Positions 33,301-45,060 of a stretch of 64,000 nt of DNA are shown here, one piece after another. Position 1 is the stretch's first letter, and every line of letters begins with the position of its first letter. A program made the translations under genes and the position numbers. The notes under the pieces were generated by a model, which was not told the origin of the DNA, searched no databases, and saw only the letters and a program-made list of their open reading frames with translations. This DNA comes from Paraescarpia echinospica (Eukaryota; Annelida; Polychaeta; Sabellida; Siboglinidae): the NCBI GenBank assembly GCA_020002185.1, contig CM034531.1, positions 41,240,690 through 41,304,689 of the forward strand, given 5' to 3'.

Positions 33301-36300
33301 AGCAAACAGGCATAATTCTGTTGCACAGAAGTATTTGATGAATGATGCGTCAAAGCAATGCATTGTGAGAATGTTTATACAAGTGTTGAGCATATCTCCA
33401 CCTGGTGGTCACCTGTGTAACTCCAGTGTGCGACTGCGGGACACTCACATCATTATACAGCTGTCAGTAGCATAATTTGTTAGCAAATGACTCACACCAA
33501 ATGTAGGCTCATTTCTTGTTTGCCTAATTTGTAGGCTGGGGTGAAACACATTGTTCTAGCTGTCAGCTACCGGGCGGAAATGTTGGAGCAAGAAATGCAG
33601 GTTGAAGCAGATAAGGTAAGTGATGTTAAAATATAATACATTTACATACAGATCATGCCGCCAGAACTTTATCTTTTACTGGATGGAGTCTTATAATTAC
33701 TACATATTTTATTGATCGAAACATTATTCATACTAAAATGTAATTCATATTAGTATCATAATCTTTCTTACTCAAACATCTAGCTGTATTTTATTTGCAG
33801 TACAATGTCATTAAGGGTGGATTTTCAGTTTTTTTAAATTGCTTAGTACATACTGATACTTCAACAAGAATATTTCTTAAAACTTATACATTTATGTATT
33901 GCAGTATGCACTGAAGCTTGTTCTTGTTCCAGCTTGGAATCACAATTTCTGTATCACATGAAAAAGAACCACTAGGAACAGGTTTGTGACTAGGTTATTT
34001 AGTATATCAGTATTTTAATTATCAAACTGATATCACATTATATTTATGCAAATATTTTTTATTAATTTTGTTATTTCACTGTTGTCTTGCCTTTCTGAGA
34101 AGTGTATTCATTATTGAATGTATTTATGGATTATTTTAGCCATGAGCATTTTTAGACATAATTTGCCCTAGTTTTTTTACTTATCACCATAATGTGGAAT
34201 TTGATATGCAAATCTCATTTTGGAATGACCTGAACCAGTCCTGAACAAACTCAGTCTTGATGTCATATATAATACCACTGCATATAGTGGAACAATTATT
34301 GAAAAAGTCGCAGTATTGTCACAAAATATAAAATAATCTAAGACAATCCAAATGTTAACAAAGATCACTGAAATCCACACATGCTTTGCTGATATACATT
34401 TTGTTTACATTCAAGATTATAAAAAAATTTAGCAAAATAATCGTGCACAAAGATTTTAACTCAACTGGTATAGAAGTATGTATAGACACATAAATAGACT
34501 GGATAAATTCAAAACATTTCATTTTGACATGCCCAAACAAATTTTACCTAATAGAGGCTTTTGCAATGCTAACAAAAACATCCACCAGGTAAAATTTGTT
34601 TGGGTATGTCAAAATGAAATATTTTTATTTAAAAAAGAACTGAAGAATATTCAGTAAAGAATAGCCTGGAGATGTTGCTGTTATAGCTGGTCCACTGCTG
34701 TAGCTGGTCCACTGTTGTAGCTGGTCCACTGCTGTAGCTGGTCCACTGCTGTAGCTGGTCCACTGCTGTAGCTGGTCCACTGTTGTAGCTGGTCCACTGT
34801 TGTAGCTGGTCCACTGCTGTAGCTGGTCCACTGCTGTAGCTGGTCCACTGCTGTAGCTGGTCCACTGCTGTAGCTGGTCCACTGCTGTAGCTGGTCCACT
34901 GCTGTAGCTGGTCCACTGCTGTAGCTGGTCCACTGTTGTAGCTGGTCCACTGCTGTAGCTGGTCCACTGCTGTAGCTGGTCCACTGCTGTAGCTGGTCCA
35001 CTGCTGTAGCTGGTCCACTGTTGTAGCTGGTCCACTGCTGTAGCTGGTCCACTGCTGTAGCTGGTCCACTGTTGTAGCTGGTCCACTGCTGTAGCTGGTC
35101 CACTGTTGTAGCTGGTCCACTGTTGTAGCTGGTCCACTGCTGTAGCTGGTCCACTGCTGTAGCTGGTCCACTGTTGTAGCTGGTCCACTGCTGTAGCTGG
35201 TCCACTGCTGTAGCTGGTCCACTGTTGTAGCTGGTCCACTGCTGTAGCTGGTCCACTGTTGTAGCTGGTCCACTGCTGTAGCTGGTCCACTGCTGTAGCT
35301 GGTCCACTGTTGTAGCTGGTCCACTGGCGTTGGCGAAGGACATCCTTATGGAAGACAACGAACCATTCTTTGTGCTCAACAGTGACATCATCTGTGACTT
35401 CCCCTTCGAGGACATGATTGCCTTCCACAAGAACCACGGCAGAGAGGGGACGATAGTGGTCAGTACACGGCTTCATCAGCCCTCATAGTGGTGCTCACAC
35501 TGAATCTACCATACGAATACCATCATTCCTTTTGTCTTTGATCATTTCGGTACATTTAAGGCGTGAATTTGTTACATCATGCCACTGACTTGCAGTAATA
35601 TTTTTGTAAAATCCTACAAATTTGTTTTTGAGAAAATCAACATGGAAGGTTCATGTTTCCATCACGCACGTTTCAACAAGCAACAGAAAGTTGTGGTGAT
35701 GTATTTGGGTTGACGCTTCTACTGTTGAAATGAGATTGGCTACTTGTACTTGTACAATCTCACAGACTGGTTGCTGGCCAATTCAGAATTAGCAGATACT
35801 TAATAGTAATATTACAATCATGCCTGTGATGTTATAACATTCAACATATTTCCCAAACAAAGTCACTGGTACAGTGGAACCTTGCTATTCGGGCCGGGCA
35901 ACTGACCTGAATGGCAAGACGACCTGAATGGCAAGATGAACTGAATGGCAAGGTGACATGAATGGCAAGACGACTTGAATGGCAAGGCGACCTGAATGGC
36001 AAGGCAACCTGAATGGCAAGGCGACCTGAATGGCAAGACGACCTGAATGGCAAGACGACCATGTTAGCTTTACTGTGACAGAAATAATTTGGGACTTCTA
36101 GGGTGACCTTAATTGTGAGGTGGCTGTATTACCAAGGGGACAGTAAAGTGAAGTTCGACTATATTTATTAAATATTAAGTTACATAAAGACATATCTAAG
36201 TGAACTGTAAATATGAATATATTTTATTGTTCCTTGTTTAGCATAATGAACAGAGGATTCTGGAAAATGTTTTCAGATAATAAGATTTCAATTGGTTGTT

Positions 36301-38693
36301 GCTTGTTGTCAGGTGACGAAGGTGGAGGAGCCATCCAAGTACGGCGTGGTCGTATACGGAGCTGACACAGGGCGCATCAACAGCTTTGTAGAGAAGCCTC
36401 TGGAATATGTGTCAAACAAGATCAATGCAGGAATGTATATATTCAGTAGCGGCATCCTCAACCGCATCCAGCTGAAGCCTACGTCGATTGAGAAGGAGAT
36501 CTTCCCTGTCATGGCCGACACTGACAACCTGTACGCCATGGAACTCAAAGGTAAGTCGTGAGAAGTCCAGTATGATATTGTTGACAGGAAGATCACCCCT
36601 CCCCAAAGTTATACATTCCATTTGCAACCTCCAAGCACACCAAAGTTAATACCATCAAAACCTGCTAAATGTATAAAGAATTACATTGAAACAGATTCCA
36701 ACACATTTTAATTCAATATGTGAGAAGACAAAGGGTTGGCAGACAATGATAATTTGTTACAAGTCCTATATTTTCAATACTTGGTGGGGAACACTAACTA
36801 GTTAAAGAGAAAGTATGATCAAAACTATTCACTTGTCACTGAGTGTGTTACTAGAAACAGACAGAAAATGATGTGTTGATGTAGGGTTCTGGATGGACGT
36901 TGGTCAGCCGAAGGACTTCCTCACAGGAATGTGTCTGTATCTGACGTCTCTGAGACAGAAGGCGCCAGAGAAACTCTACCAAGGCCCGGGGGTGGTCGGC
37001 AATGCACTCGTGGTACGCTCCCATCTCAGGCAGACCTGGCCTCACCTTCTCTTGTTGTTTACTGTTGTAGAAAGTAAATAATACACAATGAAACCTTGCT
37101 TTGTGGTCAGTCCTTGGTGGCCTTGGTGATACAGCCAACTCACAATGAAATCACCCTACAAAAGTCCACAAGTATTTTGTAATAGTAAAATATATTAAAA
37201 CAGAAAAACAAAGGTGACAATCAACAGTACCATATAGTGCTAGTAGATGTACACTTTAGCTGTGGTGGTTGATTTGCAGTAAATAGATAGACTCGGTCAG
37301 TTGGGCTAACAAAACGTGAGTTGCTTTATTTCTGTCGCTGGTCCACAGAGCCTGTCCTTATCTGGGCGAGTACATGCAAAGTAATTAATTATGGACAGGT
37401 AACAATATGAAGTTAGTCCTATTACACTATGGGTCAGATTTAGGTTTTTGGTTTAACAAAATTAGAAAATGTAAAAGTCATCTTCCTACTGGTCAGTCCA
37501 GTGGTTATAGTTATCAAAGATGATGAACTGCATTAGTGACAAAGATCTTGACACAGGAAAGTCTTGGCTGGAACTCTGTTGTAACGGTGAAACTGATCAG
37601 TGCTTTTAATACAGTAAGGAATCAAAGGTGAACAATATTAACAAAGATTGGGAGATTTTGTTATGCTGAACCAGCCGTTTGCATTATAGAATACCAGCCG
37701 AGTCAGTCCGCTTTGCCCGATGAAAAACGGCCCCCTAGATCCCGACTGCCCTGTATTAATTTTGAGAAAAAAAATAAAAATTTACGAACCACCCCAAAAT
37801 CACATAAAAAAATCAGCCCATACATGCAAAACTAATGGCATTATGGGTCAACAAACAGACGGAGAACTATATAATGTAGGTATATACAAATGCTTGGAGG
37901 GTAAAGTTTATGTTGGACCTTCTGCTGTAGCACCCGAGTGTGAAGATTGGTGAGAACTGTCGCCTCGGGCCGAATGTGACGATCGGACCAAACGTGGTGA
38001 TAGAGGACGGCGTCTGTATCAAGAGGTCAACTATCCTGTCCAGCACTGTTATCAAATCTCATTCCTGGCTCGACTCCTGCATCATAGGCTGGCGGTGTAA
38101 TGTCGGCAAATGGGTGGGTATTCTGTTACTTTGTTTATCTGTGATAAACCCCAGTTAAGACACACATTGTGTGACATGACAATGGCTAAGTTTCCTGACA
38201 ACGACTGAGGTAAGCAGTCGGAATACAATCGAACCCTGCTTTATAATCATCTCAATAATACAGCCACCTTGCAACTAAGGTCACCATATGACAGTCCCAA
38301 ATTATTGATATAATAGTAAAGCATAGGGCATTAGTCCCATAAATATGGTCACCTCACTGTTCACGTCATTTCCGGCCATTCTCGAGGGTGACCTTAATAG
38401 GTGGTTCCACTAGTTGGAAAGAATACAAACAGTTTCCTGAGAGATAAATTTGCCATGCCAAGTATAATAAGAAAACATCTAACTAATAATAAAACAAGTG
38501 ATGTAAGTTCCCTTGCAGAAATTGAAACGATTGAGTAAGGTGGGAACGTGTCTTATTGCAGACCCGTATGGAGAATGTGACAGTTCTCGGAGAGGACGTC
38601 GTTGTCAAGGACGAGCTGTACATTAACGGAGGGCGCATACTGCCCCACAAGGAGATCAAAGAGTCTGTGCCAGATCCACAGATCATTATGTAG
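30313..38693 (+). CDS. GMPPB: Mannose-1-phosphate guanylyltransferase beta (GDP-mannose pyrophosphorylase B), 8 coding exons
   Basis: It makes GDP-mannose from mannose-1-phosphate and GTP in the cytosol, feeding N-glycan, O-mannose and GPI-anchor synthesis. Coding exons: 30313-30441, 33535-33615, 33933-33981, 35316-35458, 36313-36550, 36885-37012, 37931-38113 and 38562-38693. All junctions are GT-AG and in phase, and the total is 360 residues, as in human GMPPB. Residues 1-25 hold the nucleotide-binding signature [21 protein letters not shown] without a break. [14 protein letters not shown] carries the metal-binding Asp. Residues about 165-210 hold [36 protein letters not shown] and then hexapeptide repeats ([20 protein letters not shown]) give the left-handed beta-helix. 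The C-terminus is PDPQIIM. Exon 7 begins with His where Asp is usual. Exon 4's acceptor is the last unit of a 17-bp array. ATG choice follows the family N-terminus MKALILVGG. Confidence 0.97.
31000..31578 (-). other. Unrecognised open frame antisense in GMPPB intron 1, possibly a terminal exon
   Basis: A minus-strand frame of 192 codons. From about 31468 downward it looks protein-like ([58 protein letters not shown]), with polar, helix-friendly composition unlike its AT-rich surroundings. It is preceded by an excellent acceptor, TTTTATCCAACTTTTTGTAG. The frame closes in a low-complexity Phe/Tyr/Leu run that may be non-coding. No domain was recognised. It could be the last exon of a nested gene or a decayed duplicate. 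Confidence 0.4.
31580..33534. other. GMPPB intron 1, remainder
   Basis: AT-rich intronic sequence with short frames only. No element that I can name. Confidence 0.5.
34686..35329. repeat. 17-bp minisatellite built on the GMPPB exon 4 acceptor
   Basis: About 38 head-to-tail units of TGYTGTAGCTGGTCCAC, varying mainly at one C/T position. The last unit is the real intron 3/exon 4 junction: TGTTGTAG/CTGGTCCACTGG at 35315/35316, encoding A-G-P-L of the enzyme. Each unit therefore carries a copy of the acceptor AG and the first nine exon bases. The minus strand is open in all three frames, which is a composition effect and not a gene. Confidence 0.95.
35870..36165. mobile_element. Pogo/Tigger-like MITE containing a 17-bp minisatellite
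   Basis: The left end TACAGTGGAACCTTGCTATTC and the right end (reverse complement TAGTCGAACTTCACTTTAC) are similar inverted termini of the CAGTNGAACC type. The body TCTAGGGTGACCTTAATTGT and GAGGTGGCTGTATTACCAAG recurs at 37088-37190 and 38228-38412. Inside lie nine units of GACCTGAATGGCAAGAC (35904-36056). It is in GMPPB intron 4. Family assignment rests on terminus resemblance. Confidence 0.6.
37088..37190. mobile_element. MITE fragment related to 35870-36165
   Basis: GAAACCTTGCTTTGTGGTC, GATACAGCCAACTCACAATG and AAATCACCCTACAAAAGTCC match the reverse complement of the element at 35870-36165. It lies in GMPPB intron 6. Confidence 0.55.
38228..38412. mobile_element. MITE related to 35870-36165
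   Basis: The left end is ATCGAACCCTGCTTTATAATC. The inner blocks AATACAGCCACCTTGCAAC and AAGGTCACCATATGACAGTC and, facing them, GGGTGACCTTAATAGGTGG form a foldback. The right end GTGGTTCCACTAG is complementary to the CAGTGGAACC-type left terminus. It lies in GMPPB intron 7. Confidence 0.6.
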
Positions 38694-38741
38694 TTTCACT
38701 GCCAGAGTCTGTGCCAGATCCACAGATCATCATGTAGTTAT
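38660..38741 (+). repeat. Tandem duplication spanning the GMPPB stop codon
   Basis: AGAGTCTGTGCCAGATCCAC and the following ATCAT(T/C)ATGTAGTT occur at 38660 and again at 38704, offset 44 bp. The first copy encodes the last residues and stop of GMPPB. The second lies in the 3' untranslated region and repeats the same residues and stop. Confidence 0.9.
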
Positions 38742-38993
38742 ATTGCTATTGTCTTTTCAATAAGCAGTGTCACTGCAAATGGTGATGCTGTCAAACAATT
38801 GAAGGATGGTTAGATCTGCTTCCACCGAGGGCAACAGTGATGTCAGGAACTAAGAGGGGAGAGTGTGTGATATAAGAATTGTGATCAAAATATGGATATG
38901 GGAGTGGTAAATTCTGGATCTCTTCATGCAAACTTATTCACTTCATTTGCACATTTACATGGGTAATATTGGAAGAACTTCCATCTAGTTAGG

Positions 38994-38999
38994 AATAAA
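38994..38999 (+). terminator. Candidate GMPPB polyadenylation signal
   Basis: AATAAA about 300 bp after the stop codon, in TTAGGAATAAAGGGC. It is the first canonical hexamer I see downstream. Confidence 0.5.
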
Positions 39000-39930
39000 G
39001 GGCATCTCACATGTAGTTGTATATTTTATGACAGATTGTACATATTTGAATCTTTGAACAACTGCTAGATGGAACTAGTCTATCTACGGGAGCAATATAT
39101 GTTTGGTTAATGTGTTTTACAACACATTTGTAGAATCTCGTTGCTGTTTGGTGGTATCTGTGACAGGCAACCAGTCCACAGTATTTTATCCTGTAACCAT
39201 GGTTAAACAATTTAAAAAATCCTCCGATATTCTGCAATTTGGTTTAACCTGGAGATATTCAAGTACGAGAGATATTCAGGTAGAACACTTCTGCATTTTG
39301 AATTTTAACAAACAGTAAATTTGGAGGACATTCCAGTTAATTCCTCATTATTTATAATTTCAATGGTTTTTTAATATTACAGTAATATTTTAAAAATCAA
39401 ATGTTATTTCATTTTTATATAGTAAAATATTTCTTAATACACCTTATTTGACTTCCAATTATTTTTATACTCAAATTTTTTATTTAAGTCTAAAAATACC
39501 AGCCTAGCTGTGCAGTTTGTCAAAGTGCCTCATTTAGGTTAGTCTTGTTGAGAATTTCCTGGAAATGGGTTGTGTGTTGCTAGGTATAGGGTAATTAATC
39601 AGGTGAAATTATTTATTGTTAACCTTGTGATGTGTCGGTCAATGAACATATTTGAGTAATGCTCAAAATGTCCTATCGAGTGTAATTTGATTTGAATATT
39701 TAGGCCATAGAGTAGGTAATTTATTGTCATGTTTATTCATTATTTAACATATTCTGCAGTGATATTTACCCTACAGATAATATCATCAAATCCTTTAACA
39801 GTGATATAATTGTTAAATTTGCATCCTTGCTATGTCCAATTACATACAAGTTTGTGCTAATTGTTTCTACAATATTTTAGTGTAAATCACTTATGAATGC
39901 ATTTGATTCATGATACTTTTACAATAGACC
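39000..39930. other. No gene recognised downstream of GMPPB
   Basis: AT-rich intergenic sequence with short frames only. Confidence 0.5.
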
Positions 39931-39931
39931 G

Positions 39932-40612
39932 ACCTGTCCTATTATATTGTATGGGCATGCTGACCTGTCCTGTTATATTGCATGGGCATGCTGACCTGTC
40001 CTATTATATTGTATGGGCATGCTCACCTGTCCTATTATATTGTATGGGCATGCTCTGTCCTATTATATTGTATGGGCATGATGACCTGTCCTATTATATT
40101 GCATGGGCTTGCTGACCTGTCCTGTTATATTGTATGGGCATGCTGACCTGTCCTATTATATTGCATGAGCATGCTGACCTGTCCTGTTATATTGTATGGA
40201 CATGCTGACCTGTCCTGTTATATTGTATGGGTATGCTGACCTGTCCTGTTATATTTCATGGGCATGCTGACCTGTCGTATTATATTGCATGGGCATGCTG
40301 ATCTGTCCTGTTATATTGTATGGGCATGCTGACCTGTCCTGTTATATTGCATGGGCATGCTGACCTGTCCTATTATATTGTATGGGCATGCTGACCTGTC
40401 CTATTATATTGTATGGGCATGCTGACCTGTCCTATTATATTGCATGATCATGCTGACCTGTCCTGTTATATTGTATGGGCATGCTGACCTGTCCTGTTAT
40501 ATTGTATGGGCATGCTGACCTGTCCTATTATATTGCAGGGCATGCTGACCTGTCCTGTTATATTGTATGGGCATGCTGACCTGTCCTATTATATTGTATA
40601 GGCATGCTGGGT
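39932..40612. repeat. 31-bp minisatellite
   Basis: About 22 units containing GACCTGTCCTATTATATTG followed by TATGGGCATGCT or CATGGGCATGCT. Variants are A/G in CCT(A/G)TTATATT and T/C before ATGGG. One unit lacks GACC. It lies about 1.2 kb beyond the GMPPB stop and has no coding content. Confidence 0.92.
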
Positions 40613-40954
40613 AATAAGTAAAAAAGAGGAGAAACACAACTTTTGTATGTTTCTCATCTTAGACCCTTTGGCCAATATCACTGCAGAAAATGGTGTGTTA
40701 GATGGGTTAAAATATTATCCGATGTAAAGATTTGTCCAAAGATATGTTGACATATAATGTTGAGTATTCCGAATTATTTTCTGTGAGAAAGCTTTATTTT
40801 GTGTTGATTTTTTTCTAGTTTCTGTGAAAAGGAAATGGCTCATGTAAATGATGTCAGTTTGCAAAGACAATGTACTTAGACAGCTGCCAGTTACTTTGTG
40901 AAAGATATTGTATACAACTATTGTATGTAAGCTTGGAGGCCATATCATATAAAA

Positions 40955-41085
40955 CACAGGAGAGTCATTAAAGCCAAAGGTTTCATTGTCCACTTGCCAT
41001 TTTGAATTTTAGTTCTGGGTGGCAATCTTATTACAAAATACTAATATCAGCCATTCCCACTCATATTCCATAGGGATACTATGCA
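40955..41085 (+). mobile_element. CR1 LINE 3'-end fragment
   Basis: AAAGCCAAAGGTTTCATTGTCCACTTGCC, GTGGCAATCTTATTACAAAA and CAGCCATTCCCACTC parallel the tail of the CR1 copy at 20515-20650. Only the untranslated end is present. Confidence 0.7.
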
Positions 41086-41089
41086 AGTA

Positions 41090-43740
41090 GTTTGAATAAC
41101 AATGCTCTATACCAAAATGTTTGTTTCAATTCATGTATGTTATTGTGAATCTAAATACTAGTACTAATTTTGAGCATGTAGCTTACATGAAGTGTAAGTC
41201 TGTATATAAGCACCTGGTAGTTATGCCACTACACGGCTAGTTGGCTACTCAAGAAGGTGGCTTACTGTGACATTTGCTGTTAGTGCATCGAGTTTTAAGA
41301 TATTATTTGTGTGCTGTGCAGAAGGATTGGTGTATGGCAATGGAGTGGAATAAGCCATTAAAACTTGCCATGGGAGAGGTATATGGGAATTTTAATAGAC
41401 ATAGAAGGTACATTTACTTATTGAAAGCCTTCTTTTTAGTTTCTTTTGAGAAATCTCACCTAAATGGGACCAGTGGATCTCAGTGATGAAGAGACAGTTG
41501 CTGCAGCAGGGACAAGTAATGAGTGTGACAAGCATATACTGCCATGTAGGTCACCACAATTGGTGTCCTGTAGCATAATCTCCCCGGTGAAGTGTGAACA
41601 ACCCTAGTCCTGACAACTATTTCCTCAGTCCCTACTAATAAAACCTATGTAGGTGATACAGTGTAGATGCACCAATGGCTGTTACTCTGAAGCTACACTC
41701 GGTGTCCAGTGCAACCACTGGTGCTGGTCGCACAATAATTTGGTTATTGTGAACTATTTCACTTTAAAAAGACCAATACCAACGACCCCTGAATATGTGG
41801 CTGATATGGAGGGGAAGACATGTTAGCCAGTTACACAAAGAAAGACATTCCATGTGATGAAGTAAGCATGTATGTTTGATATAAAGTTGCGAATGTCAAA
41901 CAGGAGACTGCTCATTATTACTTGACACTGTGATCATTATTTCAAGTGAATATAAAGCTGTCGTTGAATACGGAAGGCTGCCATATACCAGCTGTGATGC
42001 ATAATTGATACACAATTCACAGGTATCTGCTCTGTTTGCATGCTTAGTACAAGTGACATTATGAAGAGGAATGGCGAGAAATGTAAATGGATCATTTCAT
42101 AGAATAAATTATTAGTTCACGATTTATTTGTATAAAATGTATTACAATTTTCTTCACATCAAATTGTATAATATCAAATTTATTTGAAATTATATGTTAA
42201 ATACTGTACAGTATATTTTAAGCAGATAACCTTTGTATGATGTACATTAGGTGGGAACAAGTGATCTGTGACCTCACTTTGTGTGACCTCACATTATGCG
42301 AGCTCATTTTGTGTACGTGTACGACTCGTGATGTTGTTATCTTTATGCAATAGGATGTTCATCATTGATTCACAAACATGCAATAAAATAGTATATTACT
42401 TTTATTAAAACAATACATAACTGTTTACATGTTTAATGGTGTCATTACAGCAGCTGTAAATACTGTTACATATAGGTTAATATATGAAGGTTTTCAGGGC
42501 AAAACGTAAAGGTAAAATTCACATTTCCCACTAGGCAAAATTTTGGAATTTAAATATATAAAAAAATTCAACCCTTGCTGTAAGGTGCTGTGATATTGTA
42601 TTCTTAAGATATTCCAATATCATGCACAAGTTTTAATTTATGCTTGAGGAAAAAGCACAACAGTAAGTTTCTTGTCAGAAATAAAAAAGGATATATTGTG
42701 TCTTTCCCTGAAACCCTTCATTCAAACAAGTGAAATGACATCTTCACACATGTGCCATTCGAGCAGGAAGCCTTGGTCATAGTAGACAGGGTTCTATTAC
42801 AGTGACACTAAACAAGTGGCAATCTAAAACAATATTATGTACAATACTCTGCATCTGTTGACAATATCCTGGCCTGTACTACCACAAACAGCATGTATTA
42901 CCATATATATATTATATATATAATTATATGCATATATATAGCCATTAATACAACTTTTACGAGTTACAGACTATCAGAAGACATTTGAAATTACATATAT
43001 ATTATGATAATTTAAGTAACTGCAAGCATTATATGTAACTTTCATTTGTGTCCCTTTTATATGTTACAAAAACTGCTGAAATTGTCCATGTATTCCAAGT
43101 AGACTTGTGCTGTATCACTGGTGTTATTTTCTTTTGTACTTATTTCATGCTAATATATCTCTGTATATTACCATGTTCATTACGTTACTGACAACATTTC
43201 ATACCGATTCATGTCTCCCCATAGTCTATATATATTAAAAATAAAACAAGCTGATATTATTTGCATTACTGACAATATTAGGTTTTCTGGTGTACAGGTC
43301 AGCAGTATGTCATGTTTTGTGTATGCACAACTTTGTTGTGGCAGACACAGGACTGGAATATGACATGACTAATTCACACAACCGTTGGCAAACCTGACAT
43401 GTAAATAGGTGAGGTAGCAGCTACTATTCAATTGTCCATGCCTATTATGTCGGTGTAAAAAGAATATGTATAAATGGTGTACTATTTTAAGCACCCTTGG
43501 TTTTAATCAGGTAAGGAAGGATAATGGATATTTTTATTTTCCCAACAGCATTAAAAAATACAAATTATGTATATATATACATATACACATATTACATACA
43601 TATACACACATACCGACACATGCAGTAATATTGAAATGTGAAATATACAATACAACTGAAACTATGTAATCAACAGAATACGATGTACATTTTATAACAA
43701 AAGGAAAGAAAACAGTTGCTGTGGGATGGGAGACTCCTAT
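41090..43740. other. Intergenic, no gene recognised
   Basis: A long AT-rich stretch with TA and TATACA microsatellite patches (about 42900-42950 and 43560-43620). Short frames only. No exon with paired splice sites that I could support. Confidence 0.5.
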
Positions 43741-43744
43741 TAAG

Positions 43745-44240
43745 ATCAAAACTGATTGCTTCTCTGTTTCTGTTTATTAATTGGCGAATCTCAGCTGGGT
43801 ATCGTGCCAATGATGTTGGTTGCTCTATGAGCATTGCGCACGGCCTAGCAGTTCCTTAAATTGTGGGGCGTCCTTTGCATTAACTAATTATACTTCTATG
43901 ATATTCCATACAGTTAAAGTGCGGGGGAAAAAATGAGTTTCTAAATTCTTCAGTGTTGGCTCTGATGTGTTTATGTTTGTAAGGGTGATTTGAGTGTGTG
44001 CGTCTGTTTGCAGGTACTAAAATGTTTCTGGATGGGACAACAATTTGATTGTGGACGATTTTGAACATGAGTAATAATCGGAGGTTCCTTCTCTTCTCCT
44101 CAAGATTTGACCAACCTAAATATGTTATCATATTTGTCACGATGCTATTGTAACTCCCTTCTACAAGGACTCTCTGGTACGGTGTTTAAGAAAGTTAGCT
44201 ATCCAGCGATGTATGTTACCATTTATGCTATAAATGACTG
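43745..44240 (-). mobile_element. LINE 3' fragment (reverse transcriptase C-terminus)
   Basis: The minus strand reads NMITYLGWSNLEEKRRNLRL, then LLMFKIVHNQIVVPS, LVPANRRTHSNHPYK and NTEEFRNSFFPPHFN. This is the conserved C-terminal end of CR1/jockey-like polymerases (LGW..L..RR...RL...KI......P). No 5' part is present. Confidence 0.75.
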
Positions 44241-44937
44241 AATTTCCAAAGAATTTACAGGTAATGACACAGACCAAGGGTGTGGATTATATCCACTTGG
44301 TTAGTGGTCGCAGCAACAACTGACGAGTTCAGGTCTGCTTGGTAAGCGGTTTGAAAGGAACTTGGCACACAAAAACACGAGAATGCACCACATGTTCATA
44401 GCTATGTAAAAAGTTAACAAGTGGAATCACAAAAAAAATCATAGGAACTACCCAGAAAAAATATATTATTAATATATCTAATCCTAGGTTTTTTTTTGTT
44501 TGGCCTGATTAGAGAGAGTGATCTAATTATGACACGGTACACTTCCTGGTGATATAAGGCCACGCGATCATACATAGGTGCATATTAACAAACTTACATA
44601 AACATTGCATAGTTCCTCACAAAGCATTCATTACACATATAAATTACTCAAATAAAAGACACCAATATGACCACAAAAGCATGAAAGCAGCCTGAGCTGA
44701 GGCTTTCTTGGCATATTACTAAAGCTGTACAATTTGTATCACAGTTATAAGCATGATGGTGTTTAGACTAAAAGTAAAAGGTTTTAATACATGTTCCAAG
44801 TTATTACACCAGTTCACAACATCATAAAATGACCACTTATATAATACACGTTGTATCACTGCAATGCCATGGTGTGCCTCTAAATACTGTCACCTTAAAA
44901 ACTGCAAATAACGCCCTACCTAACTGATAGGTCATAA

Positions 44938-45060
44938 CCCTGACAGTCACCCTACCCCTTAGACTGGTCACCACGAACCTACCCTTAGACTGACCACGTC
45001 CACCATATCCCTTAGACTGACCACATCCACCCTACCCCTTAGACTGGTCACATCCACCCT
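44938..45060 (-). repeat. 27-bp tandem repeat spanning the stop of the PDZ-Roco-Death gene
   Basis: On the minus strand there are four units of the GGTGGATGTG(AC/GT)CAG and TCTAAGGGGTAG type. The first encodes the last residues (GGCDQSKG) and the stop codon; the others follow in the 3' untranslated region with small changes. Confidence 0.88.

Noticed and set aside
34625..35476. Long minus-strand frames (231-283 codons) with Trp/Ser/Gly-rich repeats
   Set aside because: They are the 17-bp minisatellite read on the wrong strand; the period shifts all three frames through the same stop-free unit. The real exon is on the plus strand.
37720..37953. Separate plus-strand gene before GMPPB exon 7
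   Set aside because: The frame differs from the exon, whose family-conserved sequence starts at the acceptor at 37930/37931.
39932..40612. CRISPR-like or satellite centromeric array
   Set aside because: Head-to-tail 31-bp units without spacers and only about 22 copies; an ordinary minisatellite.
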